Assembly (NCBI GenBank): GCA_944990035.1
Contig: CALYLX010000127.1
Span: 744,001 to 808,000 of the forward strand
Direction: 5' to 3'
Origin: Clitopilus passeckerianus
Lineage: Eukaryota; Basidiomycota; Agaricomycetes; Agaricales; Entolomataceae
DNA length: 64,000 nucleotides
In this document: positions 10,491-32,327 of the stretch, piece by piece
Position numbering within the stretch: position 1 is the first letter of the stretch
How the letters are laid out: each line of letters begins with the position of its first letter
Notes under the pieces: model-generated
What the model saw: only the letters and a program-made list of their open reading frames with translations
Databases searched by the model: none
What the model was told of the DNA's origin: nothing
Program-made: the position numbers and the translations under genes

Positions 10491-11950
10491 CTAGTTACTC
10501 GTACATTCTTCAAAAAGATTTCATACTCAAATTGTAAAATTGATTCCATAACATAGTACAGAGAACGATGCTTCCACCATATCACAAGATCCTGTACTAT
10601 ACATGTTACTACCTTTCGCCTTATTTCATATAGCTATTTGTTGACCGATAGCGATCAGCATTTGTTGAACCGAGGGGTGCCTTCAAGTACAACCCATACT
10701 ACGCATGTCGTATTTGAGTCCGCTCAGGCTCTTATGAGCCACCCCTGCAAGACTTATTATGAGATGTCGATGGCAAAAGTAGTCGCTCTCGTTGCAACTG
10801 GGTCTATATCTATAGGGTCCAGATTTCCCGTGAAACCTCTTCGATGCTCGGGATTTAGACGACATCCGAGCTGTTTCGGTTGGAAGACCTGATATTCTTC
10901 ATGCGCCCTTTGACGGCGAGCGCTTCCAGGTATGGATGAGTGCCGAAGAGGGATTCGCGATTATGGCCTAGCACAACTCCTTTGTTAGCAGACAACCCTC
11001 GGGTTGGTTCTTTCACATAATTTCGGGTGGAGGGATTCGACTAGCTTATGGTATCCCATCCGGACGGGCCTTCTGTCGTAGTTCAGGACCTTGATTTGAT
11101 CGAGATCTTCACAAGTGTGACGAAAGCCTTTGCCAGCGCATCGAAATAATACCGGGAGAAGCACTTCAGAAGGGGTATGCAACGAATGCTGAGGCCAAGG
11201 GTTGCGAGGACTCCTTAACAGGCTCTGGGCGGGAGCCTCTCCTCTTCACCTCCTTTTCTTGGGGCCCGGTATCGAGAACTTGCGGTGAAATAGGAAGACT
11301 AGGGTATCCACGATCCATTCCTGGAAGAATAATGGGCAAATAACGGATTCTCCTCGTAAGAGATGGATTCCCTGCGGTGGCTGCACATGCCTCGCTCATC
11401 TGCAAGCCACGCCGAACTTCACGTCAGTGCAGGTGGTCTGGCACGATCATGACGTAGAAGATTTTATGCTAGTACAGTCGCAAGGAGGTCAGCGAGGGAA
11501 TCAAGGAACGAGCAAATTTGCTCGAGCAGTTCACCCGGGAGAAAGTGTGTCGAGCTCATCTCTTTGGTTCAACAAAGGCGAGTAGCAGAGCCACAGTAAG
11601 CCTTCTGGTCGTTTCTGTAGCCTGAATGATGCTGGACTTTAGATGTGCTCGGCTTTCTTCATGCAAGAAAGTGAAGATAAGCCTCAAATGTCACCGTCGC
11701 AAGCAAGTGGCAGTCAGGAGATAAACGTTGTCGCCGTTTCCATCAAGAATCAATCGAGGCTCCTTGCCGCCGATCAGACTGTTCACAATGGCCCTGCCAC
11801 TACTCAATCTACTACGCCGTCGTCCGTCAGCTCTTGGACACCACCTATTCAATGCCCGGGCGGCATTTGGAGGCGAACGCGAGCAGATAAACACATCAAC
11901 GGCTTTGACGACTAGAAGTTGGATTCGTTTGGGCTCGACCTACCAGCACC
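10491..11950. other. Intergenic, no gene seen
   Basis: Only short frames without exon-like continuity occur. The last 300 bp contain frames (from 11643 and 11728) that could hold 5' untranslated sequence or an upstream exon of the BEACH gene, but no splice pattern decides this. Confidence 0.45.
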
Positions 11951-19800
<7,850 letters not shown>

Positions 19801-20043
19801 AATTTCACGAAGGATATATCCTTGTTTTGTTATGCTTCTTGCCATTGTTGTTGCTACCGAATGTTATATCTATCACGGACGCCTTTTTGACGAAAGCCTA
19901 GACGTTCCTGAGTAACATCACACCGCCTGGAGAGAATATAAGCCGCAAGCGAGGTGATGTATGCGCCACGCGTATCTTCACCTCGCGCAAAATCGATGAC
20001 TAACCTTGCACGTGCAGGGTGGTCTGTGCGCACAAGCTGTCAA

Positions 20044-20050
20044 TATATAA
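20044..20050 (+). promoter_or_regulatory. TATA box of the U2 snRNA gene
   Basis: TATATAA lies about 30 bp upstream of the predicted 5' end of U2. That spacing fits RNA polymerase II transcription. Confidence 0.55.
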
Positions 20051-20073
20051 GGCTCTCGTCAACATTCTTGTTT

Positions 20074-20262
20074 CCTTACCACTCTGGCCTTTTGGCTTAG
20101 ATCAAGTGTAGTATCTGTTCTTAATAGTTTAACCACTATTATGGAGGCACCGCCTCCATTATTGGTTATCTAATTTTTGCCGCCCCTGTCCCTCTGTGCT
20201 CTGCTTGCAACACGGAGGGCGCGATGACCTTGCTATTGCACCATCGGCTTGTGTCGTCGGGG
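20074..20262 (+). ncRNA. U2 spliceosomal snRNA
   Basis: The core GGCCTTTTGGCTTAGATC and AAGTGTAGTATCTGTTCTTA (20086-20122) is the near-universal U2 5' region. GTAGTA at 20108-20113 pairs with intron branch sites. Stem-loop IIa is AATAGT/ACTATT (20123-20128 with 20135-20140). Stem-loop IIb is GGAGGC/GCCTCC (20143-20148 with 20152-20157). The Sm site AATTTTTG is at 20172-20179. A stem with arms CCCTCTGTG and CACGGAGGG follows. A last stem pairs CGATGAC (20222-20228) with GTCGTCG (20253-20259) around a TATTGCA loop, as in U2 stem-loop IV. The 5' and 3' ends are placed by structure to within a few bases. Being single-copy and complete, it is probably functional. Confidence 0.93.
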
Positions 20263-20872
20263 GATTTCCCCATCTCTTCTTTCTTTTTCCTGTTCATCTG
20301 GAGCTGGCCAGCTGGCAAGTGCTCTTGAAAGGAGGAAATGGAATCATGAGACTTATGTTATATCTTCACTTTTGAATTGTTTTTGGGCCTTTGAATGTTA
20401 ACATCTTTTATCCATGTTTCTACATAGTGGATCTGTTCATGATTGTATATCTTCACCACGATTTCTCCTGCTTATGATCTTTGTCAAAAAATCTGAATGG
20501 TAAAAATAGGTTTTCTCGTCTAAGACGTGGGCCTTCGCTGTATGCCAGTCGAATCAGAACCTTCTAAACTTCCGAATTTAAAACGCCACGGTTTTTCCAG
20601 CAAGGTCAACTGACAATGTTAGAATAAATCTCCACAATTGAGTTTCTCTTGCCTTTGACCTCACATGCAATGTCACCGTGGTGTTGACACCGACCGGGAA
20701 GATCGTTTATCGAGCGGTCCGCCTTTTACTCGAGTAGGTCACAAGTCCAAAGCCTGCAGTTCTCGAAAATCTCGAACGTCATGGGGCTTCGTCTTCGACC
20801 GACCACCGCGCGAGGTTCTCTGCCTTTAAAATGCAACTTCCCGCCTGTTACGACCTATTGAACTCGATAGAA
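20263..20872. other. Spacer between U2 and the beta-glucosidase gene
   Basis: The stretch is AT-rich just after U2 and has no open frame of note. TTTAAA at 20824-20829 could serve as a TATA-like element for the next gene, if translation starts at 20873. Confidence 0.4.
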
Positions 20873-23471
<2,599 letters not shown>

Positions 23472-23873
23472 ATTACGGACAGATAGGGACAGATTGTAGA
23501 CCGTACTAGAGCAACTAATTCCTCGGAGCCCGGATATTACTTTCCGGCATGCTACTGCAGAATAACTGTAGGTTGTATTAGGCGGATGGTCTGGATGATC
23601 ATGATCACAGACGATCGCATCGAATTCTGCAACTATTGACCAGCACAAGCGCAAGAACGAGAAGCGACTCAGTGAAAAGGTGTAGATCGAGTTCCATTAG
23701 GAAATGCTAATCGTTGATCCCCACATTGGCATCTCCCAATGGTATTTGATGTCCGTACCACCGACCCCAACTTTGTATGCCTTGGCGGGCTATCTTTCGA
23801 CCGGGTTTGTAAGATTCAACGCTGCGATCATTACCGGTTATTGATCCTGAACGACGACAACCGTATAAAAGAC
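23472..23873. other. Intergenic spacer
   Basis: No coding exon was recognised between the GH1 stop and the TATA box of the dehydrogenase gene. Confidence 0.4.
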
Positions 23874-23880
23874 GTCCCCG
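23874..23880 (+). promoter_or_regulatory. TATA box upstream of the SDR gene
   Basis: TATAAAA lies 50-56 bp before the ATG at 23930, within a GC-rich stretch. It fits a compact fungal promoter. Confidence 0.55.
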
Positions 23881-23929
23881 ACCCCCATCTCTCTTTATAG
23901 TTCCAGTCCCCAGAATCCCCGGACTCAAG

Positions 23930-25173
23930 ATGGCCGAATCCAAGGTGTGGTTCATCACTGGCAAGTTCTACATTATCACATGATCGAGCTCATCGTAGTT
24001 TGGACGCTTATCTCGAGTCTTTCCTTGAACCTTCATGAACAGGCACTTCCTCCGGGTTTGGAAAGAGACTCGTTAGTTCGGCGCTCAAACGGGGAGACCG
24101 AGTCATTGCTACGGCAAGGTCGACGCAGAAGTTAGAGGAGCTGCACAAAGATTTCGATGCCGATTGGAAGAAGAATATTCGGACCCTAGAGCTTGATATT
24201 ACGGCTGGAGAAGAGATCTTAAAAACTAAACTGAACGAAGCTGCGGCGTTCTGGGGCCAGATAGATATCCTCGTTAATAATGCTGGTCAGGCTGACTGCA
24301 TTGGATGCTATGGTGTAGGCTAATCTCTTAAACATCTCTCATGCAGGGATCGGCTTTCCAGGTTTACTTGAAGAAGGAGGGTGAGTGACTTCAACTACTT
24401 TGCACACTACGAATCGAATGCAGATATCTGACACTTCCCAGATCGGCCCTCTTGCGAAAACAATTTGAGACAAATGTATTTGGCGTGATGGACGTAGCTA
24501 TAGCTGCGTTGCCCCATCTGCGTGCAAGCAAACAAGCTACGCTTGTGATGGTCGGAAGTAGGTCTGTCTGGAAGACAGAATTGCCGGTATGTGTCCTTTT
24601 TATGTCTGGTACGATTGGAATTGGTTTGCTGATGAGACGGACAGGGTCTGGGTGAGGATTTCTCAATGGCTGACCAGGTATCCGAGAATGAAGTGACTAA
24701 CACATCCGAAAAGGGCCATATGCCGCGTCGAAGGCAGCGCTACATGGTATGGTTCATTTAAACTCGATTGACAAGCAAGCTAACGACTTGCAGCAATCAC
24801 GGAAACTCTGAGTGCTGAAGTGGCTCAGTTTGGTATTCGAACACTATTAGTTGCCCCAGGTGCTTTCCGAACGGAAAATATATACGGCCAAGATTATCAT
24901 ACCACAAATCCAATTCCCGCGTATGATGCTTTGAGAACGGCTAGCCATACGAGATTCAAAGGCGTGGCCGGGACTGAGAAAGGTGATCCTGATAAGGCGA
25001 TGGAGGTGGTTGTGGATGTTGTGCGGGGGGAAGGGGTTGCGAAGGGGAAATCTTGGCCAAATCTATTGGTTCTCGGATCCGATGCAGAGACAGAGCTGGT
25101 TGCTAGATATAAGAAGACCCTCTCCCTGGTCGAGGAGTGGAAGGATGTATCACATAGCTGCAATTTCGAGTAG
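23930..25173 (+). CDS. Short-chain dehydrogenase/reductase
   Basis: This is a classical SDR with a Rossmann fold that binds NAD(P). The N-terminus MAESKVWFITG continues after the first intron as TSSGFGKRL, giving the glycine-rich cofactor loop. NNAG lies just before an intron near 24285. The catalytic YAASK is at about 24719-24733, with an upstream Ser in MVGSRS. The family oxidises or reduces alcohols, ketones or sterols; the substrate cannot be read from the sequence. The first intron (23961-24042) begins GCAAGT and ends ACAG, so it is a GC-AG intron. It restores the ITGTSSG motif exactly and no GT donor does. The stop is at 25171-25173. It lies downstream of the GH1 gene on the same strand. 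Confidence 0.87.
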
Positions 25174-26218
25174 GCTCGGATACGAGCTTTTGGAACGTGA
25201 ATCTCAATAATCAACTAATTTAGTACAGACACTTGTACTCGAGCGAAATCTCATCTTTGACAAATGGGCTTGAAGTTGGACCGAGGCGAGACTGCCTGCC
25301 TTGGCGTGGCCTGTAGAGCCTGAGAAACACTTGTTCCGGGAGTTTTGGTAACTTTTCATGGTTACGCCAGGGAGCTCAAGCGACCACAGCCTTGAATCGC
25401 TGCGGTATAGAACCCGACCGTTTCACGAGGCGCTTCCACTTCCTATTTTGGCATCAAACGCGGCTTGGCGTGCCATTCTGGTAGAAAAACGCGTGCTTCT
25501 GCAAAGTGCCTGACGTGTCTCATCACGCGGTCACAGCGCGCCTTCAACTTTCCCACCATCATCCCCTTGTCAAATTTCTGTCAACCACCCACGGGCCCGC
25601 CTCTGCGTACCTATAGCCCTCGCTGGGCAATCTATGCCCTCAAAGATAACGTCGTAAAGAAATTGGATCGGAACCAGAGAAACTCGTGGTCACCTGGTGG
25701 CATTTGCGATGAACCGATTCAGGACTTCCCAAGGTTTCCCTGACTGAAGTCACCAAATTTCCGGGCACCGTTCTGCGCGGCTGGAAGAACCTAGGCAAGA
25801 AACTGACTTCAATACCATATGATCCATCAGGTATCTATTATGTTGATCATCTTTCGATTGATACACTCGCTTATCATTCTGTGACTCTTTTCCTCTGCAG
25901 ACCACTGTGACACGCGTCAATGAATTGAAGCGGAAAACCATTATTGGCACATCTTTGCCAACTACCATTGGTTGCTACCAATTTGCGTATCCGAGGCAAG
26001 CGACCTGGGTTCGCATGGTTGACTATAATCATCCGACCAACATGGAACGTAAAGTACCTACTAGCAGCGCTCTACCCACGCGACTCTAGAGTCAGAAAGA
26101 GTCGAATGAAAGATGATCTACTCAAGAAAAGAAAGGGAAGAGGGACTTCCGAAACCTATAAAATCTCGAACGAATTCCTCCCATTCATCATCACTCCTCC
26201 TCCCACTTGAGACTCACA
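25174..26218. other. Intergenic, no gene seen
   Basis: Short frames occur on both strands but none shows conserved motifs or splice continuity. CTATAAAATC at about 26157-26166 is a likely TATA element for the following gene. Confidence 0.4.
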
Positions 26219-29200
26219 ATGGGTCCAAGCACCCTTCTGACGGTCCTTTTCACTGCTCTTCCATGGCATACTGCCTTCGTCTCTGCCGCCAGCGTTGACC
26301 TCACGTCAACTAACAGGCGTGCCCCTATTGCAGGTCTGCCTGACTGGTCCAAAGTTGGCTTCATGCAAGGCTCTGAACCTCTGCCGGATAATTCTCGCGT
26401 TACGCGTACTATCACGGCAGCCACTCTGGCTAGCCAGTATGGTGTCATCCCGAACGACGGAGTTGACGATACCGATGGGCTGCAAAGGGCAATCTCCGAT
26501 GCCAAGTCGCAGTCCCAGAAGCCAAATTACACAGTTTTGCAACTTCCAGCTGGTGAGTTCCCGAGTATAACGTCTTCTTTCCCAGCTAATGACACGACTA
26601 AGGTGTTATAAATCTCTCCTACACGATCTATGTTGACTCGAGCTATCTGATCATCCGAGGTGCCGGGAACGACCCAGATAATGGTGGAACACAGCTGGTC
26701 TTCAAACCCAATTCGGATACAGTTTATGACGTTCTTACACCTAACGGGAATCAGGTAACTTAACTACACTCCTGCGCGTTCTGGTCGCTCATTATGTACG
26801 CAGTGGGATCAAGCCGGCATGTCCTTCTCTTGGAGTTTGCCCACAGGATGTACGTTGCCCAACCGTCGTTGAAGTCATACAGAGCACTAATGTCCAACAT
26901 ATAGCGGGCAGCGCTACAAGCGGCTGGCTCTGGCCTGGTCGCTCCATTTTCCGAGTCGGCAGCAAGAAGATCGCCCCTAAATTCCAACCTGCCGCCGCAA
27001 TCGCACCCAGTAATCGCCTGGATATCTTTTACGGAACCATTAACTACCATTGGCGCATTGACAGCGGGAAGAACAAAGGCTTTTTGGCATCGCAACTTAA
27101 TGATTTGGCTGGTACCAAAGGCAGCACACGTGTTTATATCGCCAATGCGTCTGAGTATGCATGGGCTGCCGGAACCCAGGTCTGGGTCGGTGAGTTGCTT
27201 AATAACGGATTGGACTTTGAGTCAACTTGCTAACATTTCAAACTTAGCTTCACCTGTCCGCGAAGATGACTACGAGAAATGGGGTGTTACCACGACAGAT
27301 TACTTCGTGAACTCCTATGTAGGTTGTTCGCACTCGAGCCAAGGCGGACTCTCACTTTTTCCTAGGTCTATCAAGACTGGTTCACCGTCACCGCCACTGG
27401 CAAGGATGCAGTCAAAGGCGCATACATCGACCTTGATACACCTCTGCGTTTCGATGTATACGCCAACTCTACCTCTGGCGGATCGGCCCTTATGGAAGAC
27501 GCCGTTTCTTTCGCCAAAATCATGCCAATTGAAGATCCGATCGAGCATGTTGGTATCGAGAATCTTTATCTTACCCAGCCAATTGATGGACTGTCTCCTG
27601 CGGATGGTGAGTTGGACAGGACGCACTTCTCGTTAGCGCGCTGACAAAGTCTTTAGCGGAACGTAATTATGGAAATCTGGCACCTGAAAAGGCGATGCAT
27701 GTACGTCTCACAGGGGAGGATGATAAAAGTTAAAGGCTAATACAATATCTACAGGGCGTGGTATTCCGCTATGCCAAGAATTCATGGGTACGTTGTTGAC
27801 TAAAAGAAAATCATTGTCTCCAATACCCTTTCCAGGTTCGGGACCTGAAAACGTTCATGACTGGGTCACATCCCGTTGCTACTGAGGGTGCAAAGAACAT
27901 CCAGGTTCAGGACAGTTACTTTGATGGTACGTGGTTCCCTTCCTCTGGAAGCATTTGTAGCTAATGGTGATCCCTAGGCGCTTGGAATAAGGTACGCTCA
28001 AGATCTACATGGATATCCCAGTCATTTAACAACATCTGGAGGGCGCTGGTGGCAATGGTTATCTCAGAGGATCTCGTGTTTGGGACAGTCTCTACTTCAA
28101 CATCACTCAACGGTCAGTGATGCTCTTCACGTTCGGAGCGGCTTAGGCTCACGCTGCAACAGAAATCTCCGCCATTTCACATTCCAATGGTGCGCGATGG
28201 GCAATGTGGCAAGCTTCCTCAACGTTACCAATGACCTGAACATGCATGGTGGCTATGAGGGGTACAATCTCTTGGAACTCAACTATGTTGCCCCTGCGTA
28301 CAGTCATCGCCCCGGAAGCTGTACGGCCAACTGTGGCGGCGAAGGAGGAGGGTCAGAAACCGGGACCTGGTGGCCCATTTACTGGTATGTGCCCAGGTAT
28401 CACTGTCATGAACTTTCTAACATGAAAGTATTACAGGTCGACGGGAGAGAAGGCAAGCAAATGGGCTGGTGCTACTGGTCCTCAGGTATGTTTGACTCTC
28501 TTTTCTGTGCCCAATCTCTGACAAGATGGACACAGAATGTTTTCTACCGAAACTACATGATCAAACAGCCCGAAGCAAACGTTGACTATGTTGATTATAC
28601 CCCTGTGAGTCTATACTTCCCTTGCTTTAGCGACTCCGTTCATAATTTTCTACAATAGTATTTTGCCCGTGATGGCAGCCTCAGCCCCACTGTTTGGCAG
28701 TTTGGTTGGGACCGAACTTCACAGAACGGGAACCACTATCAACACCTGTCTCCTTCTACGTCATGCACAGAAGGATCATGTCTCCTGCAAGACTGGGCGG
28801 TGGGTATCTTTCCTAGATAACAGGCAGAGCTGCCCACTTACCGACATTTGAAGGGCAATGAACAAGCATCCTTCCACCAAGATCCGCAACTGGGTGTCAA
28901 CGGCCGCCGCACAGACATACATACCAGTTTGTTCCTCAAGGATGTCACCAGCGCTACGACTGGAGTAGCCGCTTATTCGTCCATCAGGGGAGCATCCGTC
29001 TGCGAAAGCCAAGTTGCACCGAAGGTCGTTGGGTATTTCTCCGCTTCGTAAGTCAAGTCCCTCTCGCTCTGATATTGGGCCACATCTCATGATAATACAG
29101 ATCTACCTCGAGAACCTGCAGTCCCTCCAACCCGTCTTCCATCGATGCCTCTGTGTACACTCACGTGCTGGTCAGTCCAGACAATTTAAACGAGGAGTTT

Positions 29201-30265
29201 GTGCAGGCTAACACGCCTTGTCTAGGTCGCTTATGGAAACCTTGCCTCGGACGGTACAGTCTCTGTACCGAGCGATTTGGTCTCTACCCTTCAAGGCGTA
29301 ACAGCTTTGAAAGCTCAGAACTCTAACCTGAAGGTCTTCCTCGCAAGTAAGTGCCGATAACCAACCCATTTCTTAGCACAGCTGATCCTCTCCCATAGTC
29401 GGCGGCTATGGGCTCGGGGCGGATGCTACCGCTATAAAAGCCATCGCAAACTCGGGGTCTGCTCGTACTAAATTTGGCACTACTTCAAAGACTGTTCTGA
29501 CCACGTACGCATCACATCCGTCATGAACGAAATGCAAGGCTCATATATTTACTAGGTATAACCTTGATGGGCTTGATGTTGAATGGGCAGCTGGTATTAC
29601 CGCAAACCAGTTCACTGTGATGGCTACCGCACTCAAGACCGGATTGGGTGCCTCAAGCCTCTCTTTGTCCACGCCATCCGACTTCTGGGTGTTGTCCGGT
29701 GTCAACAAAGTTACTACTGCAATGGCTGCCGCGGCGGATTTCGTCAGCATTATCACCCATGCTTACACCTCCACCAACGACTCACCCAACACTCCGGCAA
29801 ACGTGCAAGCCACGCTCACCCTCGCCCAGAAGGCAGGTTTCCCTGTTGCTCAACTGCTTATAGGCATTCCCTTCTACGCACGCTCGCTTGGGTCGACCAA
29901 GACTAGTCAGTGTATCGCTTCGGGCGCTCTTGGCCAGGGAACCTTCCCGTATTTCGCGATCGACTCTATCGTGAACCATGGCTCCTATGACAACGACCAA
30001 TTCCAATCGAACAACGTTGATTCCGTTACTTCAACCGGTCGTCTCACCCTTTCGGATGGAACGTTGTTGATATATGATGGACCAGGTGCCGCGAAGTACA
30101 AGGCTCAGCTCTCTGCGGATCTTTGTATGGGTGGCGTGAGCGGTAAGTCTGACCACTCCTTCGATCCCGAGCTCAATGGAATTGACCATTTCCTTCTCAG
30201 CCTTCTCTATCGACCAGGACAATCAAGCTCATTCGCTCACCAATGCTCTTCGGGACCTGCAGTAA
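26219..30265 (+). CDS. Secreted beta-helix (pectate-lyase-like) module followed in frame by a GH18-like module; in-frame TAA between them
   Basis: The ATG at 26219 starts a signal peptide (MGPSTLLTVLFTALPWHTAF...). A pectate-lyase-3-type right-handed beta-helix follows, with YGVIPNDGVDDTDGLQRAI at its start and GVVFRYAKNSWVRDL in the helix. It runs through many short introns to LLQDWA at 28797-28799. The next 24 nt hold an in-frame TAA (28818-28820), after which the same frame resumes with AELPTYRHLKGNE. A linker leads into a GH18 barrel: VVGYFSAS, STSRTCSPSNPSS, VFLAIGGYGLG, NLDGLDVEWAAG and GIPFYARSLG, ending at TAA 30263-30265. GH18 enzymes hydrolyse chitin, but here the DxxDxDxE signature reads DGLDVEWA, so the catalytic Glu is absent. 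The GH18 part has no ATG of its own near its start. Hence either one fusion gene with a nonsense codon or an unusually short 24-nt intron, or a recently split gene. Confidence 0.75.
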
Positions 30266-30897
30266 TGCAGAGGGATCGGTATCTTCTCTTCTTCGAACAT
30301 ATATTCCCGTTATCCTTATGCTATCTATTCCGCCTTTCCATTCTTTCAGACTCTTCATTCCTTTGATCATCCCACTACCTCTTGAACCTTCCACTCTGTC
30401 TAGACAGCCCCCCTTTCCCCTTCTCCGGTTACACAAGTTGTCCCGATCCTGTCTTTCCTTTAGATATATTTATGGCGTTCGAATGTATAAAATGAATACA
30501 TTTCTTGGTGTCTATGGCCCCAAAAATATGGTTCAGTCGACTGTTTTGAATCTTCCACTCTCCTTTGCCGACCCCATTTTCATCAGCTGCATCAATCCTT
30601 CGTATTCGTCGAAGCTCGAGTCCTTGAAGTATAGATACTGTCTTGCCAGTGGCGTCCCGGCCTCCACTGTTTCCATCAGGGCTGATGAAAATCCCACCTG
30701 CCCGACGCCTCCATGACGCTAGTCTCCAGATTTAGGTTCGTCAAGGAGGAATGCTCCTCAGAAACACAATGACCTCATGATCGTCAGTTCCAAACTGTAT
30801 GGAGATATGTAATGGGTATATGAGAGTCAACCTGGCGAGACGATATCCCACCACTCAATCTCAATCCTCACTTTAATACAGAAAAGCACAATCCACA
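30266..30897. other. Intergenic spacer
   Basis: A frame of 157 codons covers 30243-30716 but overlaps the end of the preceding gene, is Pro/Ser/Leu-rich and shows no domain. It is probably 3' untranslated sequence. The last 60 bp are the likely 5' leader of the next small gene. Confidence 0.4.
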
Positions 30898-31287
30898 ATG
30901 GTCGCACCCGTAGACCCCAAATGCACTGCTCTCAAGAACGCCATGGACAGTAAAGGTACGTGGGGGACCACCATCACTGCTTCTGGGTACTCACCCTAGT
31001 TCGACACAGGTGTCACCTACTCTGAACTTGCTGGAAAGATAGGCGATAGCGTGGAGCGCCTCACTCAGAGTAAGCAATCCAGGCGTTACTCGTAAACCCG
31101 TACAGTCTCTAATGTTGAAGTAGTCTGTGTGGGCCAGGAGAAACCCACTGAGGACGAGTTCAAGAGGATTTCCGAGGCCTTGGGCCTCAAGGACGACGTT
31201 AGTCTCAGCTCAGCTTTCCCAGACAGTTTCATAATTGCTGACTCGTCATCCTAGTTCTCCCATAGTGGCAAGCATGCTACTGTCTGA
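30898..31287 (+). CDS. Small helix-turn-helix protein resembling the cyanase N-terminal domain, copy A (74 aa)
   Basis: Four exons (30898-30955, 31010-31069, 31124-31197, 31255-31287) join cleanly at GT-AG introns and encode 74 residues. The core SKGVTYSELAGKIGDSVERL and VGQEKPTEDEFKRISEALGL has the five-helix pattern of the lambda-repressor-like domain at the N-terminus of cyanate hydratase. The C-terminal catalytic domain with the Arg, Glu and Ser residues that form the cyanase active site is absent. The next gene, 464 bp downstream on the same strand, is a paralogue with introns at the same three places. The function is unknown. It may bind DNA, act as a subunit or compete with true cyanase. 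Confidence 0.8.
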
Positions 31288-31750
31288 TTGTATCTCAACT
31301 TCTACCACAAACAACCAAACATGTAAACTAGCTGTCCCAAGAAATGAATTTCAATGCCGAACAGTAGTTGCCTGTTTCAGTCTTGCAAAATACTCTGATT
31401 CCAATGCTCCTCATCTGGATATATCGATAGGAGGACCATCTAACCATTCAGGAAACATCACACCCTCAATTCAACAGGGTCCGTGGAGGTCTCCCCACGA
31501 GATCGCACCCTTACTTCCCTTGCGCAGTTATCCAGATGCCGGCTTGACGACTAAGGATGGTCCTGTGAAGATATTGGATATCTTTGTATCTTTGTATTCG
31601 GTACTGCGATCCAGCTAGCTGGTCTCATGACTGGTTACTCGACATCCATTGGCTCGAAGGAGATAGGCTTTCGGTCCGATGCGCTATATCTAGAACGTCT
31701 GCTGTTGCTATCGAGGACTCATCTCCCTTTCCCTCTTACGAGCATCTACA
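31288..31750. other. Spacer between the two tandem small genes
   Basis: No coding exon was seen. It would contain the terminator of copy A and the promoter of copy B. Confidence 0.4.
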
Positions 31751-32148
31751 ATGGCACCCAACCCACAATGTGCTGCCCTGGCGAGCGCCATGCAGAAGAA
31801 GGGTATGTCGTTTATCGCCCCTTGAACTTTCGAGGCCCAATTCAGACTGATCGATCGTTCAAAACCAGGCGCTACCTATGCTGGCGTTGCAAGCCAGATC
31901 GGTTCAACTGAACAGCATGTCACCGATAGTCAGTGCATTATTTCGAGGATCCATGACGATCGTACTCATCACCCTTCATATCTGTAGTCTGCACCGGCAA
32001 GGTTCACCCAACCGCCGAGGAGTTCAAGAAACTCACCCAGGCTCTCGATATCCGTGACGCAGTGAGTCCCTATTGGCGCCACAGCCCATCGTATGTGGAC
32101 TGACCACGCTTGCAGCCTCCCGCCGACTCCGCCCACGCAACCAAGTAG
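31751..32148 (+). CDS. Small helix-turn-helix protein resembling the cyanase N-terminal domain, copy B (72 aa)
   Basis: Four exons (31751-31802, 31869-31928, 31988-32061, 32116-32148) encode 72 residues. The core KKGATYAGVASQIGSTEQHV and TGKVHPTAEEFKKLTQALDI aligns along its whole length with copy A. The three introns fall at identical codon positions and phases, so the pair arose by tandem duplication. Both end in a short tail containing HAT (GKHATV and SAHATK). As in copy A, no cyanase catalytic domain follows. It lies tail to tail with the minus-strand kinase gene, whose stop is 180 bp away. Confidence 0.8.
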
Positions 32149-32327
32149 AACTTGTAACCCTTGTGTTAAGCATGTGTAGTGTACAACAATACAAATGTAA
32201 CATCATCATTATCCAAGGAAGCGAAAACAACCATCAAAGTAATCCGGGCAGGAAGAGGGGAAGAAGAAAACGAAGATCGTTATGGTCATCAATACCGATA
32301 GAGAATAACAAACAGAAGGGAAGAAGT

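Noticed and set aside
29048..29051. Treating the beta-helix/GH18 linker stop near 29050 as a gene end
   Set aside because: A GTAAGT donor overlaps that stop and the splice joins VVGYFSAS to STSRTCSPSNPSS, which matches the GH18 start, so it is an intron boundary.
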